A stretch of 64,000 nt of DNA from Sphingomonas sp. 37zxx (GCF_000786205.1 NZ_JROH01000017.1:1-64000); one strand, 5' to 3'; counted from the stretch's first letter, positions 41,507 to 50,638 are shown. Numbers and translations: made by a program. Notes: a model not told the origin generated them from the letters alone.

Positions 41507-42573
41507 GGTTCGCGCTCAACGAACTCCAGGCGATGCTCCAGGATCAGGCGGGGCGGCTGCTGGACAGCCATGCCAGCCATGACCGGCTGCAGGCGATCGT
41601 CGATGGCCATCCCGGCGCTGCCGACGCGGCCTGGCCCGAGTTGAAGGCGCTGGGGCTGGCGGGCCTGTTGCTGCCCGAAACGGCGGGCGGATCGGGCCTG
41701 GGGATGATCGAGGCGGCGCTGGTCGCCGAACGGATCGGCTATGCCGCCCTCCCCACGCCGTTGTTCGGCCATTGGGCCGCAACCGCCGCGCTGGCCGGGC
41801 AGGAACCGGGTGTCGCGCCCGATATGCTGGCGGCGCTGGCGGCTGGCACCCAGATCGCCACCGTTGCCTTTGGCGAAGCCGGCACGCGCTGGTTGCCAGA
41901 GGCGTGGCAGGTGCGGATCGAGGGGGGCCGGGTGAACGGCACCAAGATCTTCGTGCCGGGGGCCGCGACCGCCGATGTCCTCCTGGTGGGCGGCGCCGGC
42001 GGCGGCGGCGCGCTGGTCGATGCACGCGGCGCTGGGGTACGGATCGAGCAGGTCGACGGCGTCGATCGTACCCGGCCGATGTACAACGTGCAGTTCGACG
42101 ATGCCGCCGGGCTGGATATCCCGCAACAGGCGATGCGCCGGGCCTTCGATGCCGCGCTGGTCCTGCTCGCAGCCGATGCCTTTGGCGGCGCGAGCCGGGT
42201 GATCGACATGACCGTCGAGTATCTGAAGACCCGGTCGCAATTCGGCACGGTCATCGGCCAGTTCCAGGGCGTCAAGCATCAGATCGCGAATGTCGTCACC
42301 CAGATCGAGCCATGTCGGGGTCTGTACTGGTACGCCGCCTATGCGTTTGACAAGGTTCCGGCGGAATCCTCTGCAATGGCGGCGCTGGCCAAGGCGCATC
42401 TGGGTGATCGCTTCCTCCAGGCGGCGCGCGACTGCGTCGAGCTGCACGGCGGCATCGGCTATACCTGGGAATATGATCTCCACATCTGGCTGAAGCGCGC
42501 GATGGTCGATTTCGCCTGGGGCGGCCATCCCGATGCACTGCGCAGCCATTATGCCGATGCGGTGGGATGGTGA
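41503..42573 (+). CDS. Acyl-CoA dehydrogenase, pair 1 second subunit
   Basis: A 356-residue short ACAD. The N-terminal helical part (LKALGLAGLLLPETAGGSGLGMIEAALVAERIGYAALP) and C-terminal helices (LKTRSQFGTVIGQFQGVKHQIANVV; CVELHGGIGYTWEYDLHIWLKRAM) are clear, while the middle beta domain is reduced. It lacks the EGT motif; the C-terminus reads FAWGGHPDALR. It most likely forms an alpha2beta2 enzyme with the overlapping upstream subunit, sharing FAD sites across the interface. The sequence family resembles the second FadE partners of steroid degraders. Confidence 0.9.
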   Translation: MRFALNELQAMLQDQAGRLLDSHASHDRLQAIVDGHPGAADAAWPELKALGLAGLLLPETAGGSGLGMIEAALVAERIGYAALPTPLFGHWAATAALAGQEPGVAPDMLAALAAGTQIATVAFGEAGTRWLPEAWQVRIEGGRVNGTKIFVPGAATADVLLVGGAGGGGALVDARGAGVRIEQVDGVDRTRPMYNVQFDDAAGLDIPQQAMRRAFDAALVLLAADAFGGASRVIDMTVEYLKTRSQFGTVIGQFQGVKHQIANVVTQIEPCRGLYWYAAYAFDKVPAESSAMAALAKAHLGDRFLQAARDCVELHGGIGYTWEYDLHIWLKRAMVDFAWGGHPDALRSHYADAVGW

Positions 42574-42628
42574 TCGGCGGCGCCCCCTTTCAGTCCAGGT
42601 CGCAGTTTCTTCACGGGGAGCCACGCCC

Positions 42629-44116
42629 TTGAGCAATGCCTTGCAACAGCATCTTCAGGCCGTCGCCCGGATCGGCGGCGACGCGCTGCTCGTCGCGGAC
42701 GGGCGCGATCGGGCGCGGTGGTCCGAATTGCGCCACGCGACACAGGAAGCCGAACGGATCTTTGCCGCGCTGGATCTGCCCGAAGGTTCGGCGATCGGCA
42801 TCCTGGTGCGCAACGCCGTGCCCAATGCGCTGGCGATCCTCGCCACGCTGTCGAGCGGACGCTGCGCCGTCTATTTCAACGGGCTCCAGCCGATCGACAA
42901 GCTGGTGTCGGATATCACTGGCGTCCGCCCGGCGATCCTGCTGGGTGCCGCTGAGGATTTTACCGACGGCCTGCAATCCGCACTGGATCGGCTGGGCGTC
43001 GTCGCGGCGCGGGTATCCGCCAGCGGCGACATGACGGCGAATACAGAAACGGTGGTCCGGGCTGGGGATTACCACCGCGTCGCCCCCGGCTCCGCGATCG
43101 AAATCCAGACCAGCGGCACGACGGGCACGCCAAAGCGGATCGTATTGCGCGCCGACCTTATCATGGGCAGCATGAAGGAAGGCGCCAGCGCCTATGCCGT
43201 CGCCCATTTGCGGGTGAAGCGTTCGCCCACCTTGTTGTTCGCGCCGCTGGGTCATGCGGGCGGAACGTTCGCGCTGTTGCTGTCGGCCTTTGAGGCGCGC
43301 CCGACGATCCTGTTCGACAAGTTCCGCATTCCCGAATTTCGCGCGGCGATGGCCGAACACCGGCCCCGTTTCCTCAGCCTGCCGCCGCCGATGCTGCGCA
43401 TGGTGCTGGAAAGCGACATGACCCGCGAAGAACTGTCGAGCCTGTTGGCGGTGCGATGCGGAACGGCGCCGCTGGCCCCGGCGACGCAGAAGCAGTTCGA
43501 GGATCGCTTCGGCATTCCCGTGCTCATCACCTATGGCGCCACCGAATTCATGGGCGCGCTCGCCCGCTGGACGCTCAACGATCATAAGACGTTCATCGAC
43601 ACGAAGCGCGGCAGCGTGGGCCGGATCAGCCCCGATACCGATATGCGCGTGGTCGATGCCGCAACGGGCGAGCCCGTGGCGCCGGGCGAAATCGGCATAT
43701 TGGAGGTTCGCGGCGCGCGCGTGCAATCGCACGATTGGCTGAAGACCACCGATCTCGCCCGGATCGATACCGATCGGTTCCTCTTCATCGCGGGCCGCGC
43801 CGACGATGCGATCATCCGGGGCGGTTTCAAGATCCTGGCGAGCCAGGTCGTGGAGGTGCTCAACCAGCATGATCGGGTCCATGAAGCCGCCGTGATCGGC
43901 GTGCCGGACGCGCGGCTGGGCGAAGTGCCGGTGGCCGCAATCGAGCCCAAGGAAGGCGTAGAGCCCCCCACGCCCGAGGAATTGGAGGCATTCGCCCGCA
44001 AGCACCTGATTGCCTATCAGGTGCCCGCACAATTCCTGATCGTCGCCAAATTGCCGCGCACCGTGTCGCTGAAGGTCAGTCGGCCCGATGTGCGCGCCCT
44101 GTTTGCCAACCGCTGA
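42629..44116 (+). CDS. AMP-forming acyl-CoA synthetase
   Basis: A 495-residue ANL-superfamily ligase. The P-loop is QTSGTTGTPKRIVL, followed by ITYGATEFMG, the A7 region LKTTDLARIDTDRFLFIAGRADDAIIRGGFKI, and the C-terminal LPRTVSLKVSRPDVR where a lysine follows SL. The TTG start at 42629 is chosen because GGGGAG sits eight bases upstream and no ATG is suitably placed. It lies between an ACAD pair and a MaoC-type hydratase. It may activate a shortened acid inside the pathway, giving a second CoA-loading point distinct from the ligase at 34950. Confidence 0.88.
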   Translation: MSNALQQHLQAVARIGGDALLVADGRDRARWSELRHATQEAERIFAALDLPEGSAIGILVRNAVPNALAILATLSSGRCAVYFNGLQPIDKLVSDITGVRPAILLGAAEDFTDGLQSALDRLGVVAARVSASGDMTANTETVVRAGDYHRVAPGSAIEIQTSGTTGTPKRIVLRADLIMGSMKEGASAYAVAHLRVKRSPTLLFAPLGHAGGTFALLLSAFEARPTILFDKFRIPEFRAAMAEHRPRFLSLPPPMLRMVLESDMTREELSSLLAVRCGTAPLAPATQKQFEDRFGIPVLITYGATEFMGALARWTLNDHKTFIDTKRGSVGRISPDTDMRVVDAATGEPVAPGEIGILEVRGARVQSHDWLKTTDLARIDTDRFLFIAGRADDAIIRGGFKILASQVVEVLNQHDRVHEAAVIGVPDARLGEVPVAAIEPKEGVEPPTPEELEAFARKHLIAYQVPAQFLIVAKLPRTVSLKVSRPDVRALFANR

Positions 44117-44140
44117 CCATGTTCGCCGAAGGATCCTAAA

Positions 44141-45427
44141 ATGGCTACAACCGCGCCTGAAGAGGCAGCCGAGCACACGCTGGCAGTCATCACCGATGAC
44201 GATCTGGATCGCGCCCGCGCGCTGATCGGCGCCGATGTCGCGGTGCGTGATCGCCAGTATATCACCGAGGCGACCGAGGATTCGATCCGCAATTTCGCCC
44301 AGTCGGCCGGCGACGACAACCCGCTCTATGCCGATCCCGACTATGCCGCCACAACGCGCTGGGGTGGCCAGGTCGCGCCCGGCATCATGGCGGCGGTGAT
44401 GAACCGCCCGATGCTGGGCGATCCGCTGCCGCCCGAACTCCGGGCCATGAAAAAGGGGCTGTTTCGCGGCATTCACGTCTTCGTGTCGGGCAGCGAATGG
44501 CAATGGTATCGCCCGATCCGCCCCGGCGACAAGATCTACAGCTTCGAAGGCGAGGATGGTATCGAGGTAAAGCCCTCTGAATTTGCCGGACGGACGGTCA
44601 ATAAGTTCCTGCGCACGGTAAAGCTCAACCAGAATGGCGAAGTGGTTGCCACCTATCGCAAGCGTTCGATCCTTACCGAGCGCAAGGCAGCCAAGGAAAA
44701 GAGCAAATATGGCGCGATCGAGTCCGCGCAATGGACCGACGATGCTATCGCCGCAATCGACACGATCTTCGAACAGGAAGGTCCGCGCGGCGCCGAACCG
44801 CGCTATTTCGAGGATGTCGCCATCGGTGACGCGATGGGCACGATGGCAAAGGGTCCGCTGACCGTCACCGACATCATCGTCTTTCATGCCGGCGGCTATG
44901 GCTTTGTGCCCTATGGACTGCTCAGCCATCGGCTGGGCTGGCGGAACCGGCAGCGCATCCCCGCCTTTTACATGAAGAATGCGATGGGCGTGCCCGATAC
45001 CGCACAGCGCGTGCATTGGGATACCGAACTGTCCCAGCAGACCACCGGCAATCCCCTGCCCTATGATTATGGCGTGATGCGGGAAACCTGGCTTTATCAC
45101 TTCCTGTCGGACTGGACCGGCGATGACGGGTTCATCGTGCGGATGTATGACGAGGTGCGGAAGTTCAATTATATGGGCGACGTGCAGATCTTCACCGGCA
45201 AGGTGGTGGACAAGCGCGAGGAGCAGGGCCGCTGGCTGGTGGACGTCGAAATCGAGAGCAAGAGCCAGCGCGACGTGGTCTGCACCATCTGCCGCGCGAC
45301 AATCGCCCTTCCCAGCCGCGCGAACGGGCCGGTTATCCTGCCCGATGTGCCGGCGGAATTGCAGCTTCGCGCCACGCAGATGCTGCAGCGCCACGGTGAT
45401 CTTGTGAAGGCAAAGCAGGCAAAGTAG
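44141..45427 (+). CDS. MaoC-like/FAS1-type double-hot-dog dehydratase
   Basis: A 428-residue double-hot-dog protein. The N-terminal unit has TEDSIRNFAQSAGDDNPLYADPDYA, the hydratase-2-like motif with the catalytic Asp and an Asn in place of the usual His, then WGGQVAPGIM. The second unit begins near YFEDVAIGDAMGTMAKGPLTVTDIIVFHAGG. It probably hydrates a trans-enoyl-CoA to the (R)-3-hydroxyacyl-CoA, complementing the (S)-specific crotonases, or acts on a bulky substrate as the steroid pathway MaoC proteins do. It is 24 bases downstream of the ligase and 6 bases upstream of the next ACAD, so it is co-transcribed. Confidence 0.86.
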   Translation: MATTAPEEAAEHTLAVITDDDLDRARALIGADVAVRDRQYITEATEDSIRNFAQSAGDDNPLYADPDYAATTRWGGQVAPGIMAAVMNRPMLGDPLPPELRAMKKGLFRGIHVFVSGSEWQWYRPIRPGDKIYSFEGEDGIEVKPSEFAGRTVNKFLRTVKLNQNGEVVATYRKRSILTERKAAKEKSKYGAIESAQWTDDAIAAIDTIFEQEGPRGAEPRYFEDVAIGDAMGTMAKGPLTVTDIIVFHAGGYGFVPYGLLSHRLGWRNRQRIPAFYMKNAMGVPDTAQRVHWDTELSQQTTGNPLPYDYGVMRETWLYHFLSDWTGDDGFIVRMYDEVRKFNYMGDVQIFTGKVVDKREEQGRWLVDVEIESKSQRDVVCTICRATIALPSRANGPVILPDVPAELQLRATQMLQRHGDLVKAKQAK

Positions 45428-45433
45428 CGGATC

Positions 45434-46606
45434 ATGGACCTGGATTGGACACTCGCGGATCTACAGTTCCGGCAGGAAGTGCGGGAGTGGTTGCACGCCC
45501 ATAAACCGTCGGAACGCCGCCCTTCGGCAACTGGCGAGGCCGCAGCCTTTGATCGCGCGTGGCAACGTACCCAGTTTGACGGGGGATGGGCCGGGATCAA
45601 CTGGCCCGTCGAATATGGCGGGCGCGGGCTGGGACTGATCCAGCAGCTTATCTGGCATGAAGAACACGCCATGGCCGGGGCGCCCGCGCCCGGCGCGATG
45701 TTCGTCGCGGTGAACCATGCCGGCCCCACGCTGATCGCCTGCGGCACCGATGCGCAGAAACAGGCGCATCTGAAAGCGATTCTCACGGGGGAATCTTTGT
45801 GGTGCCAGGGCTTTTCAGAGCCGTCGGCCGGATCGGACCTGGCCGCGCTGCGCACCCGTGCGGTGATCGACGGCGAGGATCTGGTGGTCACCGGGCAAAA
45901 GATCTGGACCAGCTTTGCACAGGTCGCGCAGCAACAGGAACTGCTCGTCCGCACCGGGGAACCGGGCGGGCGTCACCGGGGGCTGACCTGGGTGATCTGC
46001 GACATGGCGACGCCCGGCATCGAGATTCAGCCTATCCGCAAGATGACCGGCGAAAATGATTTCGCGACGGTATTCTATGATTCCGCGCGCATTCCGCTGG
46101 CCAATGTGGTCGGCGGGATCGACGGTGGCTGGGCCACGGCGATGGCGACGCTGGGCTTTGAACGCGGCACCACGTTCGTCGCCGATGCGATGAAGATGAC
46201 GGTCGCGCTGGAAAAACTGATCGATCACGCGCGCGATCACCCGTTGCCGGGCAGCAATCGGGCCGCGCTCCACGGTGATGCGATTGTCGAAAAGATCGCC
46301 GCCGTGCGCGCCGAACTGGCGGGGCTGCGCGCGCTGAACTATGCCAATCTCTCGCGCTATGCCAAGGGCACGCAGCCGGGGGCGGAATCATCGATCACCA
46401 AGCTGATGACCACCGAATGCGCCAAGCATCTCTATGATCTGGCGAACGAAATCCTGGGCCATCAGCTCTTCGACCTGCACGGCGCACACGCCCATTGGGC
46501 CTATGATTTCCAAAAGGCGATCATCAACGCCATCGGTGGCGGCACGACGGATATTCAGCGCGAAGTGGTTGCCGATCGCGTTCTCGAACTCCCCCGCAGC
46601 CGGTAG
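45434..46606 (+). CDS. Acyl-CoA dehydrogenase, pair 2 first subunit
   Basis: A 390-residue ACAD. It has QGFSEPSAGSDLAALRTRAV, GQKIWTSFAQVAQQQELLVRTGEPGG and the C-terminal AIGGGTTDIQREVVADRVLELPRS. As in pair 1, the canonical glutamate of EGT is glycine. An N-terminal WLHAHKPSERRP and INWPVEYGGRGLGLIQQLIW place it in the FadE17/26-like group. It begins six bases after the MaoC-type gene and is followed after six bases by its short partner. A second heteromeric ACAD suggests two dehydrogenation steps of different chain or ring intermediates. Confidence 0.92.
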   Translation: MDLDWTLADLQFRQEVREWLHAHKPSERRPSATGEAAAFDRAWQRTQFDGGWAGINWPVEYGGRGLGLIQQLIWHEEHAMAGAPAPGAMFVAVNHAGPTLIACGTDAQKQAHLKAILTGESLWCQGFSEPSAGSDLAALRTRAVIDGEDLVVTGQKIWTSFAQVAQQQELLVRTGEPGGRHRGLTWVICDMATPGIEIQPIRKMTGENDFATVFYDSARIPLANVVGGIDGGWATAMATLGFERGTTFVADAMKMTVALEKLIDHARDHPLPGSNRAALHGDAIVEKIAAVRAELAGLRALNYANLSRYAKGTQPGAESSITKLMTTECAKHLYDLANEILGHQLFDLHGAHAHWAYDFQKAIINAIGGGTTDIQREVVADRVLELPRSR

Positions 46607-46612
46607 GGTCTC

Positions 46613-47599
46613 ATGGATTTTTCAATCAGCGACGACCAGCAGCAGATCCTCGATTCGATCGGGTCCATGCTGGCGCAGGAAGCCGCCTATGACCGGCTGT
46701 TCCCGCATGATTTTGACGAGGCCGCCGACGAGGCGCGGCTGATCGCGTTTTCGGCGGAGATGGGGCTGATCGGTTTCGGCGTGCCCGCCACGGCGGGCGG
46801 ATCGGGCGCCGCGCTCGACGATACGCTGCTGGTCCAGCGCGAGGCGGGGCGGTATATCCTGCCGCTGTCGGTGCCGCTCGCAGCCGCAGCGGCACTGGTG
46901 GCGATGGATGCGGGCAACGAAGCGCTGGCGCACGCGCTGGTGGCGGGCACCGAACAGGTAGCGATCGGCTTTGGCGACGATGCGGACGGCACGCGCAGCC
47001 TGATGGGGCGCGGCGACATCGTTCTGGCGCCTGCGCAGGGCCGGTTGCAGCTCCTGCGCCTGTCCGGCCCTGCCCCGGAGCATCCCGGCCTGGACCCGGC
47101 AACGCCGGTGCGCCGCACGTCCGCGCTGACGCTGGAAGCCGATACCCTATCGGCCGCAACCCTGGCGCAATTCGAGCTTCTCCTGTCCGCCTATCGGCTG
47201 GGGCTGGCGGAGGCGGCGCTGCAACAAAGCCTCGCCTTCGCCCGTGAGCGCGAGCAGTTCGGCAAGCCGATCGGCAGCTTCCAGGTGGTCCGCCATCGCT
47301 GCGTCGATATGGCCGTGCGGTGCGAAGCGGCACGTTCGGTGCTGTTCTTCGCCGCGATCTGCCTGCGCGATGGCCGGCCCGGCTGGGAATTGCAGACGGC
47401 AAGCGCACGCTGGCTGACCGACAAGGCCGCCGTCGAAAATGCCAAGGTCAACATCGTCAATCACGGAGCGATCGGCGTGACGTGCGAGAATATCGGCCAC
47501 CGCCTGCTCAAGCGCGCGATGTTGTGCAGCACCATCGGCCCCAGCCACGCGGAAACGGCGGCGTGCATCGTCGCGGCGGGATCTTCGCTGCTTTGCTGA
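46613..47599 (+). CDS. Acyl-CoA dehydrogenase, pair 2 second subunit
   Basis: A 328-residue short ACAD. The N-terminal domain has AFSAEMGLIGFGVPATAGGSGAALDDTLLVQREAGR, and the C-terminal helices have LAFAREREQFGKPIGSFQVVRHRCVDMAVRCEAARSVLFFAA. The beta domain is small and no EGT or catalytic glutamate is recognisable in the last helix (LLKRAMLCSTIGPSH). It probably forms a heterotetramer with the preceding subunit. The ends LLC-stop and all borders look intact. Confidence 0.9.
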   Translation: MDFSISDDQQQILDSIGSMLAQEAAYDRLFPHDFDEAADEARLIAFSAEMGLIGFGVPATAGGSGAALDDTLLVQREAGRYILPLSVPLAAAAALVAMDAGNEALAHALVAGTEQVAIGFGDDADGTRSLMGRGDIVLAPAQGRLQLLRLSGPAPEHPGLDPATPVRRTSALTLEADTLSAATLAQFELLLSAYRLGLAEAALQQSLAFAREREQFGKPIGSFQVVRHRCVDMAVRCEAARSVLFFAAICLRDGRPGWELQTASARWLTDKAAVENAKVNIVNHGAIGVTCENIGHRLLKRAMLCSTIGPSHAETAACIVAAGSSLLC

Positions 47600-47648
47600 C
47601 GCGCGTTTCGGGGGTGCCGCGCACCGCCCGAAAGAAGGAACAGGACGC

Positions 47649-48791
47649 ATGACCGCACAATTCGACCTCACCGAAGATCAGATCGCCATCCAGGACGCCG
47701 CGCGCCGCTTCACCGCCGACGCGATCACGCCGTTCGCGGCGGAATGGGACGAGAAGCACCACTATCCGGTCGATGTGTGGAAGGCGGCGGGGCAGCTCGG
47801 CTTCGGCGCGATCTATGTCTCCCCCGAAAGCGGCGGCAGCGGGCTGGGGCGGCTGGAGGCGGCGCTCATCATGGAGGCCATGGCCTATGGCTGCCCCGCG
47901 ACCAGCGCCTTTATCTCGATCCACAACATGGCATCATGGATGATCGACAGCTTCGGCGATGCCGCGTTGAAGGCGCGCTATCTGCCCAGCCTGGTGACGA
48001 TGGACCGGCTGGCGGGCTATTGCCTCACCGAACCGGGAAGCGGCTCCGATGCCGCTGCGCTCAAGACCAGCGCCCGCCGCGACGGCGATGCCTATATCGT
48101 CAACGGGACGAAGCAGTTCATTTCGGGCGCCGGATATAATGACGTCTATCTGGTGATGGTCCGCACCGGCGACGCAGGCGCGAAGGGCATTAGCTGCCTG
48201 GTGGTGGACAAGGACATGCCCGGCGTCTCGTTCGGCGTGCCGGAGCGCAAGCTGGGCTGGAACGCTTCGCCGACGGGGCAGGTGATGTTCGACAATGTCC
48301 GGGTGCCCGTCGCCAACCGGGTTGGCGAAGAGGGCGCCGGTTTCCGCTTTGCGATGGCCGGGCTGGATGGCGGCCGCATCAATATCGGCGCCTGCTCGCT
48401 GGGCGGGGCGCAGCGCTGCCTGGACGAGGCGATCGGCTATGTGAAGGATCGCCGCCAGTTCGGCAGCGCCATCGCCGATTTCCAGAATACCCAGTTCACG
48501 CTGGCCGATATGGCAACCGATCTCGAAGCCGCCCGCGCGCTGCTCTATCTGGCGGCGGCAAAGGTCACGGCGAACGCGCCGGACAAAACGCGCTTTTCCG
48601 CCATGGCAAAGCGGCTTGCCTCCGACAATGGCTCGGTCATCGTCGACAAGGCGCTCCAACTCTTCGGCGGCTATGGCTATCTGCGCGACTATCCGATCGA
48701 ACGGTTCTGGCGCGATCTGCGGGTACACCGCATTTTGGAGGGCACCAACGAAGTGATGCGCCTGGTCATCGCCCGCGATCTGCTGCGCTGA
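47649..48791 (+). CDS. Canonical acyl-CoA dehydrogenase
   Basis: A 380-residue homotetramer-type ACAD. Unlike the two pairs it keeps the catalytic glutamate in HRILEGTNEVMRLVIAR, with YCLTEPGSGSDAAALKTSA, FISGAGYNDVYLVMVRTG and QLFGGYGYLRDYPIERFWRD all standard. The pattern is closest to isobutyryl-CoA or short/branched-chain acyl-CoA dehydrogenases. It ends the plus-strand beta-oxidation operon. Branched C4-C5 acyl-CoAs are expected products of isoprenoid or steroid side-chain breakdown, which this enzyme could process. AAGAAGGAACAGGACGC precedes the ATG. Confidence 0.93.
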   Translation: MTAQFDLTEDQIAIQDAARRFTADAITPFAAEWDEKHHYPVDVWKAAGQLGFGAIYVSPESGGSGLGRLEAALIMEAMAYGCPATSAFISIHNMASWMIDSFGDAALKARYLPSLVTMDRLAGYCLTEPGSGSDAAALKTSARRDGDAYIVNGTKQFISGAGYNDVYLVMVRTGDAGAKGISCLVVDKDMPGVSFGVPERKLGWNASPTGQVMFDNVRVPVANRVGEEGAGFRFAMAGLDGGRINIGACSLGGAQRCLDEAIGYVKDRRQFGSAIADFQNTQFTLADMATDLEAARALLYLAAAKVTANAPDKTRFSAMAKRLASDNGSVIVDKALQLFGGYGYLRDYPIERFWRDLRVHRILEGTNEVMRLVIARDLLR

Positions 48792-48853
48792 AGTTGCGGG
48801 CTGGGGTGCCCCCCGGCACGCCCGGCCCGGCGCGATGAAGCGTGGGCTCAGCG

Positions 48854-50518
48854 CTATTCCGCTGCGCCCTGTGCCCGATCCGCAGCGTCCATCGCGGCCA
48901 GATAGCCGCCGACGAACGACGCACCGATGCTGCATCCGGCCCCGGTATAATGCGGGCCATAAACCGGCGCGGTGCAATTGCCGGTCGCATACAGGCCGTC
49001 GATCGCCGTCCCATCGGCGCGCAGCACCCGCGCCGCCGGATCGGCGATCACGCCCCCCGCCGTGCCGCCGTCCCCCGGCCAGATCGGAATCGCCTGAAAC
49101 GGCGCCTTTTCGATCGGGCCGAGATTGCCGTTGGGCTTCACCGTGGGATCGGCAAAATAGCGCGCATAGGCATTTTCGCCGCGATGATAGTCCAGGTCCA
49201 CGCCGGTCTTGCAAAAGCCGTTGAACCGGGCGACCGTCGCCTGCAATCCCGCCGGATCGATGCCGCAGGCAAGCGCCAGTTCCTCGATCGTGCGGCCCTG
49301 CTTCATCCAGCCGCTTTCGGTCCATTCGGACGGAGTCATGCCCGGCGGGGTGCGGAACCACGGATAGTGGCTGCGGTGCCGCGCATCCATCACATACCAG
49401 GCGGGCATCGTCGATGCCGTCGCGTTGCGGGCATAGATCGCATGGCCGATTTCCATGTAGGACGCCGATTCATTCGCAAAGCGATTGCCCGCCGCATCCA
49501 CCAATATGCCGAACGGCTTGGAAATATCGGCGACATTATGCACCGGCCCGATTCCCGGCGGGATCGAGGTGGGAATCCACCAGGCCTGATCCATGCAGGC
49601 GAGTTCGGCGCCCAGCGCCTCCATCCGTTCGATGGCCTCGCCGGTATCGCCGGGATTGGCCTTGGTCCAGTCGACCGACGAAGGTTGCGGCTGGTAGCGC
49701 GCCCGCATCTGGGCATTGCGGGCAAAGCCGCCCGCTGCGACCAGCACGCCATGGCCCGCGCGCACCTCGGCCGGCGCGCCGTCCAGCACCGTCTGCACGC
49801 CCGCCACGCGACCGTCTTCGATCACGAAGTCGGTCAGCGGGGCGTCCACCCGAATATCGACACCCCGTTCGATGGCGATCTGCAACAGCCGCCCGATCAG
49901 CGATCCGCCCGAGCCGACCACCTTGGTGCCGCGAACCTTTTCCTTGGCCACGCGCGTCGCCAGCCGGGTCGCGGTTTCCGCGCCCTTCAGCGTCCGTTTC
50001 ATCAGGAACAGATGCCGCCCTTCGGAGGTGCGTACCGGCAGCGCGCTCGGGTTGATGCGGAACCGCGCCTTCCACGGCCCCAGATCGTTCAGGTCGAACA
50101 ATGCCCCCTGCAGCGATCGCCCGCTTTGATGACCGCCGGGGAGATGCGCATAATAATCCGCATATTCGGCGCAATATTCAAACTGCATCCCGCAGTCTTC
50201 CAGCAGTGTCACCATCCGGGGGCCTGCTTCCAGAAAGGCGCGGCGGCGCGTAGGCGGCGAGACATGGCCGTTGTCCTGCGTGAAATTCTCCACATAGCGC
50301 ATCGCCTCCGCCACTGAGTCGCGCTGGCCTTCGCGCTTCATCACCGGATTGTCGGGAATCCACACGATCCCGCCCGAAATCGCAGAAGAACCGCCCAGCA
50401 GCGCCTCCTTTTCGAGCAACAGCACCGAAAGCCCCCGCATCCGCGCGGTGATGGCGGCGACCAACCCGCCCCCGCCGCTGCCCGCAACGACGAAATCATA
50501 GTGGTGGGGCGCTGCCAT
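48854..50518 (-). CDS. KstD-like FAD-dependent dehydrogenase
   Basis: A 554-residue flavoprotein of the 3-ketosteroid delta1-dehydrogenase/fumarate reductase fold. The FAD motif GSGGGG is at residues 13-18 and LLLEKEALLGGSSAISGGIVWIP follows. The C-terminal FAD/active-site region is LYATGNCTAPVYGPHYTGAGCSIGASFVGGYLAA. Y524 and G528 (YTGAG) line up with the Tyr-x-x-x-Gly pair that binds the 3-keto group in KstD. It would introduce a C=C bond next to a ring ketone, though relatives act on several cyclic ketones. It has a separate upstream region with a copy of the shared operator. Confidence 0.88.
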   Translation of the reverse strand: MAAPHHYDFVVAGSGGGGLVAAITARMRGLSVLLLEKEALLGGSSAISGGIVWIPDNPVMKREGQRDSVAEAMRYVENFTQDNGHVSPPTRRRAFLEAGPRMVTLLEDCGMQFEYCAEYADYYAHLPGGHQSGRSLQGALFDLNDLGPWKARFRINPSALPVRTSEGRHLFLMKRTLKGAETATRLATRVAKEKVRGTKVVGSGGSLIGRLLQIAIERGVDIRVDAPLTDFVIEDGRVAGVQTVLDGAPAEVRAGHGVLVAAGGFARNAQMRARYQPQPSSVDWTKANPGDTGEAIERMEALGAELACMDQAWWIPTSIPPGIGPVHNVADISKPFGILVDAAGNRFANESASYMEIGHAIYARNATASTMPAWYVMDARHRSHYPWFRTPPGMTPSEWTESGWMKQGRTIEELALACGIDPAGLQATVARFNGFCKTGVDLDYHRGENAYARYFADPTVKPNGNLGPIEKAPFQAIPIWPGDGGTAGGVIADPAARVLRADGTAIDGLYATGNCTAPVYGPHYTGAGCSIGASFVGGYLAAMDAADRAQGAAE

Positions 50519-50601
50519 GATCGGCTCTCCTGCATCCTGTTCGGTTTCTGCGGCATCGAAAATGCACGCCCGCCAGCATTCGTTGGCAACCGATTTGCAA
50601 C

Positions 50602-50612
50602 CTGTCTAACTT
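50602..50612. promoter_or_regulatory. Shared operator motif before the KstD-like gene
   Basis: CTGTCTAACTT has the core GT-CTA-AC with a three-base centre in place of two, 86 bases upstream of the start. Read toward the gene it gives TAGACAGGTT, identical to the E1 operon copy. Confidence 0.4.
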
Positions 50613-50638
50613 GTATATCGGAGCCCGTAAATAGCCGA

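Noticed and set aside
42611..45394. A 927-codon open frame on the minus strand opposite the ligase and MaoC-type genes
   Set aside because: It is antisense to two well-supported genes, has no recognisable domain, and is His/Gln/Arg-rich as expected for a complementary frame of GC-rich coding DNA.
48792..48853. Terminator hairpin between the convergent ACAD and KstD-like genes
   Set aside because: Only a five-base-pair GTGCC/GGCAC stem with a C-only loop is present, too weak to call.
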